Source: Pseudopyrenochaeta lycopersici (Eukaryota; Ascomycota; Dothideomycetes; Pleosporales; Pseudopyrenochaetaceae). From it: 64,000 bases of DNA. The DNA lies in assembly GCA_003313425.1 (NCBI GenBank), contig NHZP01000009.1:682001-746000 (forward strand), written 5' to 3'. The translations under genes were made by a program, and so were the position numbers. Below the pieces are notes generated by a model. That model had not been told where the DNA came from and searched no databases. It was given only the letters and a program-made list of their open reading frames with translations. Positions 1 through 10,973 of this stretch are shown in pieces. Numbering within the stretch: the stretch's first letter is position 1; each line of letters starts with the position of its first letter.

Positions 1-2451
1 TACTAGAACCGCTCTATGCCGGCTTTAGACACAGCTTCTTCACTTACACACTTATAAGTCTTCCGTCTTTGTGTCTTTCTATAAGTAAATCGAGCCAGAA
101 CAGTGTAATTTCCTACAACCCACATTATTCGGACACACCATCTACTGAATGCAACATTTACAGCATGAAGAACGCGAATCTCCTCATGAACTCATAGGTC
201 CAAAAATACCATCCCTCGTATCTTGATCGGCGATGTGCACACATGTTCATAGTTGTTCATTACACCATCAAGCATGTCCTTCCTCACTCATATGCCTTGT
301 ATCATGAATGCAATTCCGGGAGCCTGAAGAAACGTACAAGGGTCCTCTTCGGCCTGCCCCAAACCCGTCGTCCGCAATAGTAAGTCCGGACTCTAACGAG
401 AGGTCATAGCAGCAAAAGAGGCATAATTGCCGTTCATCTCTCCTATACTGATCGTCCTTAAAGGTCCGACACGCGAGGCCCGACATTTGACGAAGGGCCG
501 ATAAACGCACGACCCGAGTACTGGTTATGGGGGCCGAATAGTTCAAGTCCACTCTTTTGTGAAGCGTAGGCCTTTACCAGAGTTCGGGATCCAAAGTCAC
601 GCAAATGGTCCACAGCTTCGTCTTCGTCTTTCAGCGTAAGAAGATGTTCGCCGGCAAGAGCTTACATATATTGCGTGAAGGTTCTGTTACAAAGTCAAAG
701 CAGCCATAGGAAATGTGAGGTGTCTACAGTCCCCCTAGGTTGAGCGTGGGACAAGAACGCTACGAAGCGGGTAAACATCGAACCACACCCGCACTCTTTC
801 AAGGTTTACCTTGGTGATATTCCGGCCCGTCGGGTTACTCCACACTGGAATATCGGTATTGGCGACTTGCAGCCACTAGTCCCCAGACGCCCTGCCTGCT
901 TGGCATGCTCGATCGAGAGCTGACGTGGGGGTACTGCATGAGGTGTTGCTAAAGCGTTGGCGTCTTGAACTAAGATCGATGCAGCCAGCAATCCTTCCAG
1001 GCCCACTTACCTGCGGACACATGTATCATACCACCATAATATTGACACAATTACTCGAATAAAGCCCCGCGGAGTACAAAAAATCAAGTACGTACAGTGG
1101 AAATTTGGCTGGAGTGAGGGGTTGGGCGCAAGCCGCCAAGGGTCGGATGTACATGATCGATGGTAGCAGCACCAAAAAACTCTAAATTAGCGTATGTAGC
1201 TAACTTCTAGTTGTTTTGGACGTTATTAGGCGCTATTTGGTCCTATAATCAACATATTGTAGCATAATACACTTCAGATTCGACGGAAGATCCTTGGTTA
1301 CTGACAACACGCGGAACTCAAACACATACTTTCGTCTCGTCAAGGCTCAATATGACACGTACTCAACCGGTACTTATGCATTCTATCGGAACTATCATAG
1401 TGTCGGGAGGAGATAGAGCTACCCCTAGGTATGTGTTTCCACACTAGCTTCCTAAACCATAGCTTACTCGTTGAGTCACAACTCTACTTCCTTGAAATTA
1501 TAATTGCTTTTTAGATGACGCATCCTATTCATCGTTCTCTCTGACGTCAAAGTAGCCAACTACAACACATCAAAACAACGCGATTGAGTTTTTTCCACGA
1601 CAAGCATCATTTATGCACTTCATCTAAATATACGGAATAGAAAACTAGACAGTATCGCCCTTACTGCTTTTGTCACCCTTACACTATCATAAAACTTAAC
1701 AGTATCACACTACTCTGTTTTACCTTTAGAACGCATCATATCTTTGAAATTTTGACGCACGGTCGTAATAACAATACTCCCTCAACTATATTGATTCCTC
1801 TAGCCTTCCCAACAATTCAGCCTACGGTATCAACGTCCATGGTCTACCAAATGGATTGTATCATGACAGATTCCCACTTAGTCTCACATACACCTCTCAG
1901 AAATTTAAGCGAGAGTAGACCAACTACCAATTGTTCACAGCGATCCTAGACAGTTACTCGTGTTATTTATAGAAGCTACGATAGAAGATAGTTCCAAAAG
2001 CCATGAGGCAATGATGAAGGCTCTTTGTAACACTAGGAATGTGGGCGTAGAGTTCCTCAGGTCGCTTTCTGGAACAAAATTGTTACTACAGGTCCCAGTA
2101 CGCATAACATCCGGGCTTCATAGTTTGCCAAGGTTTTCTTTCTGAATCTATTCACTTTGCTCAAAGCTTAATAGTAGACAATTTTCTTGGCAAAGACATC
2201 ACAAGCTGTAGCTCAAACCTCAGTGGCGAACAGGTACTGTACGCAGTGCCACTCTGCACATTCTGAATAGATGTATTACTATGACGACTCTAGCTTGGGC
2301 ATGATTTACTTCGCAATTAAGAAAGCAAATGTCGTCCACGCTGGGACCACTCCTCAGTTAAACTCCACCTTTGCAGCACCTATATGTGAGGCCTATGCAG
2401 TTCCCCCTAACCAATTCGGCGTGCGAGATGAACCCTCCCATTTAATTATCT
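1..2451. other. gene-free stretch, no supported feature
   Basis: No open frame here has recognisable family sequence, plausible splice joins or a signal peptide. The short frames (for example 268-552 and 806-1006 on the minus strand) are interrupted and match nothing I know. By eye the sequence is rich in TA and AT steps compared with the gene-dense part after 6 kb, which would fit an eroded or repeat-induced point-mutated block, but I have not computed this. Confidence 0.5.
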
Positions 2452-4680
2452 ATGACCTCGAATATCCCGCACTCCTACAGCCCAGGCACATTACCTGATG
2501 GATCAATTCGACTGCACAAAGTCCGTGCCGAAGCTGGAAGTGTCAACGGGTACCCGCACGACCCAGAAGTAGCTACTCTCTGCGTCCTTTTGCCGAAGTA
2601 TTTTGATTGTTTCGTCAATGAAGTCTTCAACATTCAGAGAGCACCGCCTCACGATACATTGTCTCGTACCTAGGGCAATCCATTTGGCTTTTTCGCGAAT
2701 AAGCACAACTAGATCAAAGTTAATGTATTATACCTAAAGAAGCTTTCTATCATTTTCAACGGCACTATCATGGAATTGGGCTTGAATTTCTTTGAATTTC
2801 TTGTTTTTCTTTCGGGTATGGTGTAGCATGGTCCGCAATTTAGACAATATACGACAGGGGCTATCGCTTTCGGAGTTCATTTGGATCGACGTCTTGTGTA
2901 TCAATCAAAGTAGTATTGGTGGGCGAAACGTTCAAGTCAAGACAATGGATATTATTTATCAAAATCAGAGAAAGTTATTGTTTGGCTCGGAGCTGAAGAC
3001 TGCACACTTCCCGATGTTATCACGATAGTTGGCACGAGTGGATGTTCGAGCCCCTCATTTCTCGCCAAGTCAGAGTAGTTTGTGTCTTCAAACGTCTTCC
3101 CGAAGGGAATGTTCAACTCATAGGTTACCAGCATTTCACTAGTCGGAATGGCTTAATGTTCTCGGCTTTTATTCGAAGACTTGGTCTCATCGGATGGTGA
3201 TATCTCTCGAGAAATACTTTCAAATGATTTAATTGTGTTTTGCGGACTAAGTTATTTTAAGTGGCAGCATCGGTCATAACAGCTGAATTCCTGTCTCGGA
3301 CGGGTTGGGCATCGGATATCATCGCATATACTTTGCAGAGTATGGTGACTCTCGAACTACTCGATATATCAAGCTGAAATTATTCCGTGATGGCCATAGG
3401 TTGAAGAAAAACAAGTTTCTGTTCAATAAGACAAAGCATGTCTCATTTACTCAGATGGAACTTGGGCCCCAGTGTCCTTGTTGCCCTCAAAGAGTTTGAG
3501 TCCCCAGGTATTCTTACGCTATAGGATTGCTTACGATCTGCTAAATCCTCAGAGGCAGAGGACAGAATCCACTCAATCCTTAGTCTTTTGAAATGAAAGC
3601 ATAATGCAGGAAAGTCGCCGGAGACCACAGTCCACTACAAAATGCCAGCTGCCCAATTTTTCTTTGAAGCCGCTCGGTCAATGATCACCCATGAAGGTAA
3701 GCTTGACCTCCTTTCTCATGTGGCAGAGACTACGAAGCTCGGTTTGTCTGGCCTCCCATCTTGAGACCTGGACTGGACTGTACCAGAACCCAGCATAGTG
3801 TTACGCAAAAAGTCACCCAAGGGTGAGTCCGAAGCTAACGTGCTATCATGGAACCCATCTAAAGATTGTCACCTCCTTTGGTAGTGCAAGGAAAATAAAT
3901 TGGAATTTCGTGGTCTTTATTGAAATAGTAGATATATTCAAGAACATTGAGCCCCTGGTCGGTGTCTTCCAAAAGGTAGAGCAGCGGTATTGTAACTCTG
4001 AAATAAGGTCAGATTCTACCGATCAAAGTACGATGATCAAAGTCGGTTTGTATCATCGCGCACGTGGTTCGTATACTTGGTTTGAGGCACTGTGTAAAAC
4101 ACTAGTAATAGATCATGGGAAAGGAAATCATCCTGCGTCACAAGTAGCCGGAGATGCGTTTACGCAACCGTTGATTTTCGGCCACATTTACTTGCACCAA
4201 CAGTAAACCCGTTCACGGCATTTGGGAAGAGATATATCAACTGGGAGTTGCTTAAGACTTTATATAATGACGAAAACGACTGTATCAAAACGTGCTTGCC
4301 TGAAGCATCGACCTCTGGCGATATTACTGCTGTCGAGGCTCCCAACAAATCCCTACCAAACTTCGAAGACACGATAATTTCCGGCAATCAGAGAGATGTC
4401 TCTCATAATCCTGGAAAACGTCAAGGAGTTGTTTAGCTGCTGGCGAACGTCACAATCTTCGAGGTCATTCATCATCAATATTGGATTGCTAGGGCTTGGA
4501 TCTACTGGAATGAAGAATGGTGACGAGGTTCGGATACTTGCCGGTTACCGTATTCCATTTATGCAACGACGCCGAATAGAAGGAAACTATCAGATTATTG
4601 CGGAGGCATACATCTATAGGGTCATGAATGGTGAGGCTATTCAGGAGTCAGAATCTTTGGAGAATATTACAATAGAATGA
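2452..4680 (+). pseudogene. HET-domain (heterokaryon incompatibility) gene relic
   Basis: HET-domain proteins act in vegetative incompatibility and are common in filamentous ascomycetes. Pieces appear in the right order but in different frames. About 2452 has a start-like YSPGTLPDGSIRLHKV. At 2792-2968 the core FIWIDVLCINQ is followed by QVKTMDIIYQ. At 2971 the frame shifts and the next conserved block KVIVWLGAED is read. At 4396-4680 a typical HET C-terminus remains, with GD.V.ILAG..IPF followed by IIAEAYIYRVMNGEA. Stops and frame changes separate the blocks, and no set of introns I tried restores one frame. The piece at 3823-4206 may be the middle of the same protein. I infer a dead gene, possibly damaged by repeat-induced point mutation. 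The exact 5' limit is uncertain. Confidence 0.72.
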
Positions 4681-6058
4681 ACTGTAGCTAGAATAGCACT
4701 CGGTAAACACAGCTAGCTTTGAAGCATTGTTGAGAGTTTCCAAAATTTTCAAGTGCTGGCTAAACTGATATGCAAAGACTAATCCATCACAGCCTCTAGA
4801 ACCACCTGTAGGCTGTCTTCGAACAATGTTGGATTACTTTTGATACAACACGTTTTAGTTTTACATAGTCGTAGAAGACGAGCGAGGTTGAAGTGGATGG
4901 GGGCTTAGAAGATGCGATCTGGTGGCTTCGCTATAGTTTACGCAAGTGTCGTCCTGATAGTAGTAGGTTCTCATTAAGTCAATACCAACAACGCATGTAT
5001 CTATAAAGGACTTCTATTTTGGCTGTAATATATGTTATGTGAACCTCCCTCTGTAAAAATACATGCGTAAGTGCCCGTTGAGTGCCTTTGAAACCGACAC
5101 AGGCGTAATAATTGGGACAGCAAGCGAACAGAACTATCAAGAAGGCTGATACTGGGTCCTGTCCGTGGGTACCCATCACAGCAAATGTTTTCTGTCTATG
5201 TTTTCAGAGCAGCTTATTGAAAATGAGTCAAATACTAAGGTTATATGACAATAGCAAAAGTCAATCAATTGATTGGTCCTGGGTCACTAACTTCAATGCA
5301 AATCACAGTTTTAATAGATCTATCGAAATATGATGAGCACAAAATCGATGTTGAATACAGCGTGGCAAGTACGTCCAGAGGTGATTTTAGAGCAATAACA
5401 CTTCCAAAGTAGATGGGTGTATCCTTAGGAAGACAGGATGCCTGATTTGGACAACACCTGTTTAAGAGGAACCTTGTACGTGTTTGCAACATTAACTGGT
5501 AATCTATGGGAAAAGAATGCTCATCTTACCAACAATGTTGGAATCGGTCGTTTATCGGCCTTATATCGAGAGGCGTGTTGCGGCAGCGCCACCACCTTCC
5601 TCCAGGGCGAACTGTAGAATCTGGGGGCCAAAAACATGATCCTCACGAACCATTTTCTCGCGCCTCTTAATTGGATATCAAGAAATGCAACGGAGACTTT
5701 CATGTCCCAGGAAAAATTTTCCGTTCCGATCCTGGAGGAAATATAGATTTGGCTTCGCGTTGCAGATTTTGCTGTAACTTTGTTGCGCTTTGAATTGTAG
5801 CTGCACCAATCTCTTCATGCGGGAGGCCTTATACACTGCCTGACGCTAGACAAGCGTCACGCCTGAATTAGCATCGCCAATCGCCAGTAGATGCAATTAA
5901 TCTCTATCACATTGTTCCCGCCGATAAAACGTGCCGATCCCCAAGATCTAGATCGCGTACCGGGGCTCCTCGTGTTCCTTGTGGGACCATATACTCATTT
6001 GGACTATTTTAGTTCGACCTTGTTCAAAGACTTCACAAGGGTCACTTTCCTTTCCAAG
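4681..6058. other. intergenic, no supported feature
   Basis: Only short broken frames are present. The last part (about 5890-6058) is the leader of the next gene: the frame is open back to 5891, but the upstream extension has no family support. Confidence 0.5.
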
Positions 6059-6826
6059 ATGGAGACAACACCCAAATACCCCAATTTATCAACGTATCAA
6101 CACTCCACGCTTCCCGAGCCGGTTCCACGTGAACCACCTCTCTCTAATGCCACAGACACGACCAAAGAACCATTCTATCACCCCTTACCTGGGGCGGTCG
6201 AGCAGGTGCACGAACAGCCTCGCCCCAAGAAGTCCTGGCTGCGCTGGCCTTTCCTTCTGCTATTCGGACTTGTCATCGCCGTGATAGCTGGCTTAGTGGG
6301 TGGCTTCATCGGCAAAGCCATCGAAGGAAACAAGTCTCATAACAGCAATGGAGCGGGCGCACAACCACAGGCGAGCGCATGTTCCTCCGCAGCTCCATCG
6401 TCACCAACCAATTCAACTACCCCTACAAGCACGGAGGATATAGTTGTCCCCAAAACGGGCTGCACCGACACTGGCGGCCGCACCTCAAGCGTCAACGGCG
6501 GTACCTTCCAGACGCAATTCAGCAACGCAACATACAAGCTCTTCTGCAACGTAGACTGGGTTGGGTCTGATATAGCTTCCGTCCATGCAACTAGCATCAG
6601 CGACTGCGTGGAAAGCTGTGACACGGTGAATCAGTACGGACTGATAAACAAGACCTGTATTGGCGCAACTTTTGTGCCTGCTTGGGTGGACAGAAAGTTA
6701 GCGTTGAGCAAGGTGGATCGCCCGAGCAATTGCTTTTTGAAATATGCAGCAACTGGATATCCGAAGAATGGTCGAGACGACGAGGTCGTGGTCGTGTGCT
6801 TGGAGGGTAAATGTCCGCAAGGGTGA
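6059..6826 (+). CDS. single-pass membrane protein with Cys-rich PAN/apple-like ectodomain
   Basis: A 255-residue protein in one exon. The frame is open from 5891, but I chose the ATG at 6059 because it gives a compact proline-rich cytoplasmic tail (about residues 1-58) followed by KK and one hydrophobic segment (about 62-86, rich in L, V, I, A and G). After the membrane comes a Ser/Thr-rich linker, then a domain with spaced cysteines and the pattern FCNVDW..SDI, SDCVESCD, C.GATFVPAW and NCFLKY. That spacing resembles the PAN/apple-like domains of fungal surface proteins, which are thought to bind carbohydrate or protein. The topology is inferred as type II or type III with the C-terminus outside. 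The function is unknown. Confidence 0.75.
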   Translation: METTPKYPNLSTYQHSTLPEPVPREPPLSNATDTTKEPFYHPLPGAVEQVHEQPRPKKSWLRWPFLLLFGLVIAVIAGLVGGFIGKAIEGNKSHNSNGAGAQPQASACSSAAPSSPTNSTTPTSTEDIVVPKTGCTDTGGRTSSVNGGTFQTQFSNATYKLFCNVDWVGSDIASVHATSISDCVESCDTVNQYGLINKTCIGATFVPAWVDRKLALSKVDRPSNCFLKYAATGYPKNGRDDEVVVVCLEGKCPQG

Positions 6827-7319
6827 GGGGCAGGACGAGGTAAATCGATCGGCGGTGTTATTGGATATATAATGTATTTGGGATATGTTATATACTTGGG
6901 ACTCGACACACTGATGAATACTCTGATTGGTTGACATCATCCTTCGCACTTGTACTTTTCTCGCTAGATACCAATTATAGAGGAGAATAAACTTATAATT
7001 TACTCGAATGCAGGACCCTCATTGCCATCGACTTTTTGCGCGTGATCCAAACGGCGCTCGGCTATCAGTCGAAACTGTAGGACACATGAACTTGGCTGCT
7101 GAAGGGGCCTGGGACCAAGGTATGGAAAGAAATTGAGGAAATAGGTACAAGCAGATACTGATATCGAGTACGCCATATTGGATAATACAAGGCCTGTCAT
7201 TTTGGCCAATCATCTGCCTCACTATTCAAAGCGATAGGGGTCTGCTCATAAATATTCAAGACAAGCTGTTTAAAACATGATGCCGGTTTCTTCGCTTCCA
7301 AGGACGATCATACACCTGT
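6827..7319. other. intergenic between convergent genes
   Basis: 3' flanks of the membrane protein gene (plus) and the hydrolase gene (minus). A TATATAATG-like AT-rich patch lies near 6867. No gene is seen. Confidence 0.5.
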
Positions 7320-8371
7320 CTACTCCTTCTCCTGGAGAAAATCTATGACAGCTATGGTCTGTTAGCAAGGAACTTCCCAGAAATTGACACGGAACACATA
7401 CCCTTAATGAACTCTTCTGGTTTCTCACTGATGACCCAATGTCCTGCATCTATATCTACCAACTCAAACCTTGGGAAGAAACGGCCAATGATTGGAAGTG
7501 TCTCATCGCTCACATAGCGGCTTTTCGTCCCTCGGATGAACAAAGCTGGTTTGCTGAAGTTCGTCTCATCTGGATTGGTAAAGGGAAAATCCGCCATATC
7601 GTCAAGCGCTCTAGACAGGATGTTGATTGGAATTCGGAATTTGAGTGGAGCGGATGGCTCGGTTTTCACAAGGTTTGTGAGGAGGAATTGACGGACTGGA
7701 AGGTCCTTGGCATACGGCTCCAAGATCTTATCGGCCTCTTTCTGGCTTTTTGGCTTCGCTTGCTCGACGCGCTGCATGCCTTCCGCATATTTCGGGAAGT
7801 CACTCGATAGTGCTGCATCAACAGGCGCATTGTCTACTGGAATAATATTTGCACAGCAGTCTGGATTCCTAAGCGCCAATGTCATCACCGTCTTTGCGCC
7901 CATCGAGTGCCCTATTAGCGTCGCATTCTTCAAATCGTGCTTCTTCAGAAACGCTTCCACGTCGTCCGCAATCGCGTTGTAGTTGTGAGTTTTGTCATGT
8001 GGAGACTCGCCGTGGTTTCGGGTGTCGATGGCATATACGGGGCGACTGAGGGTGCGTGCGAAAGCGCTGGAATTGAGACGTTAGCCTTGATCAGGTTGGA
8101 GAAAAGGTAACATGGCATACTTGGCGACACTCTGGTTATTTCTCTTGCTGCCAAATAAGCCGTGGATTATCACAATCGGATCTCCCTTCGCGTTGCCATT
8201 GTGATCGTGAAGCTTATATGCAAGGTCAACCACTCGCAAGCTGGCTGAAGCATGGAAGGAACGCGTCCATGCTGGCAAGGGCGTCGCACTAGATAGAGGT
8301 ATCCGATTGGTATGCTTCGGATGTAGGAAGCGCGCACAAAGGGGCTGTATGGTTCTTTGTAGTGGACGCAT
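7320..8371 (-). CDS. alpha/beta hydrolase, ABHD11/Imo32 type, probably mitochondrial
   Basis: Three exons (8371-8121, 8066-7402, 7351-7320) join in frame to a 315-residue protein. The joins restore family sequence: SVANAFARTLSRPVYAID..NHGESPHD across the first and EEFIKAVIDFLQEKE at the end. The second intron has a TGCTAAC branch point. Visible motifs are the oxyanion loop IIHGLFGSKRN (about 68-78), the nucleophile elbow GHSMG (Ser about 138) and the catalytic His in DAGHWVISEKPEEF (about 293). The first 45 residues are rich in R, S, H and T with few acids, which fits a mitochondrial targeting sequence. ABHD11/Imo32 proteins are mitochondrial matrix hydrolases, but the exact substrate in fungi is not known. 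The start at 8371 was chosen because the longer frame upstream has no family sequence. Confidence 0.9.
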
Positions 8372-8791
8372 TGTGAAAGATGGAGCTGAAGATTTCCGAA
8401 GCGTCGGAACATTTTGTACTGCCAAGCCCCACGTCATATCATGGCTTTTCCGATGCCCTGCGTCTACATTTCCGCCTCCGTACACTATACCGACGCCAAA
8501 GAAAATCATGGCGAATGCCTCTTTAGCATATTTGGAATCTATATGCAGCGCCCACTTGAAAAAGATGAGATGATCAATCCAAAGTAATATCTTGAAGGCG
8601 GCCAGATAGCAACCCAAGACGTATTTATTATTGGGTATGTCCAAATCTTCTAAATTTAAGAGCAGGTTGATGTAATTGAGCTCAAATTTTGCAGAGATGC
8701 TTGCGGGGTATTGAAAATTATTGAAAGCCATTAAGATTACTGTCTCTATCGATTATAGGTATGGTCATAGCCCTTCTCTTATTCTCCCACA
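8372..8791. other. intergenic, upstream of hydrolase and downstream of GPI gene
   Basis: Holds the hydrolase promoter (read leftward) and the 3' flank of the GPI-anchored protein gene. A minus-strand frame stays open to 8731 but shows no recognisable protein. Confidence 0.5.
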
Positions 8792-9966
8792 TTACAACCA
8801 AAGCATTAACATACCACTCAATACTGCTGATCCCAGGAGCGCCCATTGCGCAAACACAGTGCTCGCTGCGCTGGTACCCCCAGAACCACCCTGGGTACTC
8901 GTTGCACTAGCCCGTGTAGTGCCAAAAGAAAAGGCTGTCGAAGATCTCCCAGTTGCAAGTGGACCTCGCGTGCTCTCTACGAGTATCTCAAGACTCTGCG
9001 TCTCGCTGGGTCGTGCGCTCAGTAAGCTGGCCAGCGATGTCGCAGATGCAGGTGGTGTGAAGGTCAAAGTTCTTGAAAGCACAGCGAAGCGACTAGATGC
9101 CTCCGCTCTATCGCTTGCTGTTGTAGTAAATGTAGTGGTCGAATAGACAGTCGTGAATGTAACGGTTGACTCTGCACGAAATGTGGTGTAATAGAAACTC
9201 AGATACCACCAAGTCACCGTCCAGTACCAAGTATAGGATTCGTCCACTACCACCCTCGTTGTTGTTGGGGGTCTCGTGATTGTTGGAGCTGGGACGTCTC
9301 TTGTCGACGTTGTACGGTAAGATGTGGTTCCCGATACAACAGCAGCGGTGCATTTCAAGTCGGTGCAGCACACAATTCGTCCACTGTCAAACAGCTTCAC
9401 ACAAATATTCCCCGCTTGGCAGTAGTTTCCGTCAGCGCAACATTCGGTTCCTGGTGGTGAGCAGGTTGATGTGCTGCAGCATTTGTAACCAGGATCGCAT
9501 GAGCCGCCTGGACAGCATGTTTCGGCGGGATCAATGCAGTAGCCGTAAGAGCAGCAGTTAGTTGTGCGAGGGCAGCAGCGACCGAAGCCTGTATAAGCAT
9601 TAGCGCATCGTTTCCTGGAGCTGAAGGAGCTCCGTATACACTCGGACGCCAAAAGCGCCAGGACTTGAAGTGGGCGAACTTACTAGCACAGTACCAATAT
9701 CCGGTATTACAAGTCTGCCTCTCCGTCAATTCCAAGCTGCGATCTTGCAACAAAGGCATTGTTGCATTCTTCTCGTGTCTTTCCGGAGCAGGCGCAAAAG
9801 CTGCTTGTGCTTCCTCTTCAGCTAAGGGCTCGCTGCCGAAACCCTCAGCGTTCTTTTCAATGCCGAAAATTTCAAAAGGTGCGCGCTTGTCTAGCTCGAA
9901 AGCATTGACAAGGCTGAAGTTGCTGAGCAACGAGATTGTTGCAATAAAAGTTTGTAAGGCGCGCAT
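8792..9966 (-). CDS. secreted Cys-rich GPI-anchored protein with Kex2 site
   Basis: Two exons (9966-9684 and 9588-8792, intron with GTAAGT donor) give 359 residues. A signal peptide covers about residues 1-22, followed directly by FELDKR, a Kex2-type dibasic site. After a short acidic and Ala-rich stretch comes a domain dense in CC pairs (GRCCPRTTNCCSYGYC, ETCCPGGSC, YKCCSTSTC, TECCADGNYC, VCCTDLKC). It recalls granulin-like or chitin-binding small Cys knots, but I cannot name the family. Next is a Thr-rich, strikingly aromatic linker (SYTWYWTVTWWYLSFYYTT), a Ser/Thr stalk, and a C-terminal hydrophobic tail after a small-residue GGSGGTSAAS region, typical of a GPI signal. It probably sits at the plasma membrane or cell wall. 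The splice join gives YWYCASFGRCCPRT, keeping the Cys pattern. Confidence 0.82.
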
Positions 9967-10973
9967 CGCGACTATTTCTGATATGCAAATCGAAGGGCGA
10001 GGGAAGATACGCCAAAAATGAGCAGGCACCAGCAGCAGGCCATTGAATATATACTGCTGGACAACCCGCGCAACCGCCATTATCGAAGATCGCAAGCCTC
10101 GTAGTTCGCATTGACTACCCAAAGTCGTAACGGTCCATAGTCGATCTTTTGATTCCAATCCCGCCTGCAGGGTAAAATCTCATCTGGGAAAAGTACCTTG
10201 GGCTAAGCATGAATACGGTTTAGCTCTTCAAAAGGTGTAAAGTTTAGTGCAAGCTAGCCAGGACTAGCGCAGGACCCGAATACGCCTGAGCCGGTACTTT
10301 ACGTGGAACGATGCGACGGATCAAATAAGGGTTCGTACAGAACTAGATCACGGGTCCAAAGACTGAAAGATCAACGATAGTCAACCAAAATGGCAGTGCG
10401 AAGGGGCTGTGTTCTGCGGTTCTGATGGGACGGGCTGGTAGCCTCGCATTTGAGCTGAAAATCCGCAAAGAAATACGGGCTCGGTGGCTTTCAGCCCCGC
10501 CCAGTCAGAAGACTCGAGTACTACTGGTCAATCTGAAGGAGAATAGTGTCAGGCTAACCCGTTCTACATACCTTCTCACCGGTGTCTTGGAACGAAACAA
10601 AGTCTATTGTCAAAGTATGGCCGCGGTATGTATGGCCACCGCCTATGCATTCAAGCCAAACTCTCCTTCTACAATGTTGTTTTGTAGTATTCAAAATGTG
10701 TGGTCGTGGTCCAGCACCCGACCCAAGGTGTAGCATGTCTCATATTTACAAAACCGCTGCTCCGCGGCATGGCTTTCCTGCGTGAACCACTGGCTTGTGA
10801 CGCTGTACCGAAGGCTTATCGTTCTTTCACCCTTCTCCACCTCTTATTTCCTTGGTACTCACTTCATGCGTTTTGATGAACCTTTGCACCAGCTCATTGT
10901 TGGCCTGCGAACGCAAATCCGCAATGGTAAAATTGTGCCATCGGAAGTTTAACTGCCCTGAAAATTAAGTTCT
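9967..10973. other. intergenic, about 1 kb, nothing recognised
   Basis: Promoter of the GPI-anchored protein (read leftward) plus the 3' flank of the histidine kinase. Frames at 10425-10785 overlap on both strands with no family features. No tRNA fold was found by eye. Confidence 0.5.

Noticed and set aside
806..1006. Minus-strand frame reading GLEGLLAASILVQDANAL, slightly like the start of Yos1-type small membrane proteins
   Set aside because: The similarity stops after about 20 residues, the start is not ATG and no second exon continues the family.
5891..6058. Upstream extension of the PAN-like membrane protein
   Set aside because: The ATG at 6059 gives a simple topology; the extra 56 residues show no conserved or signal-like sequence.
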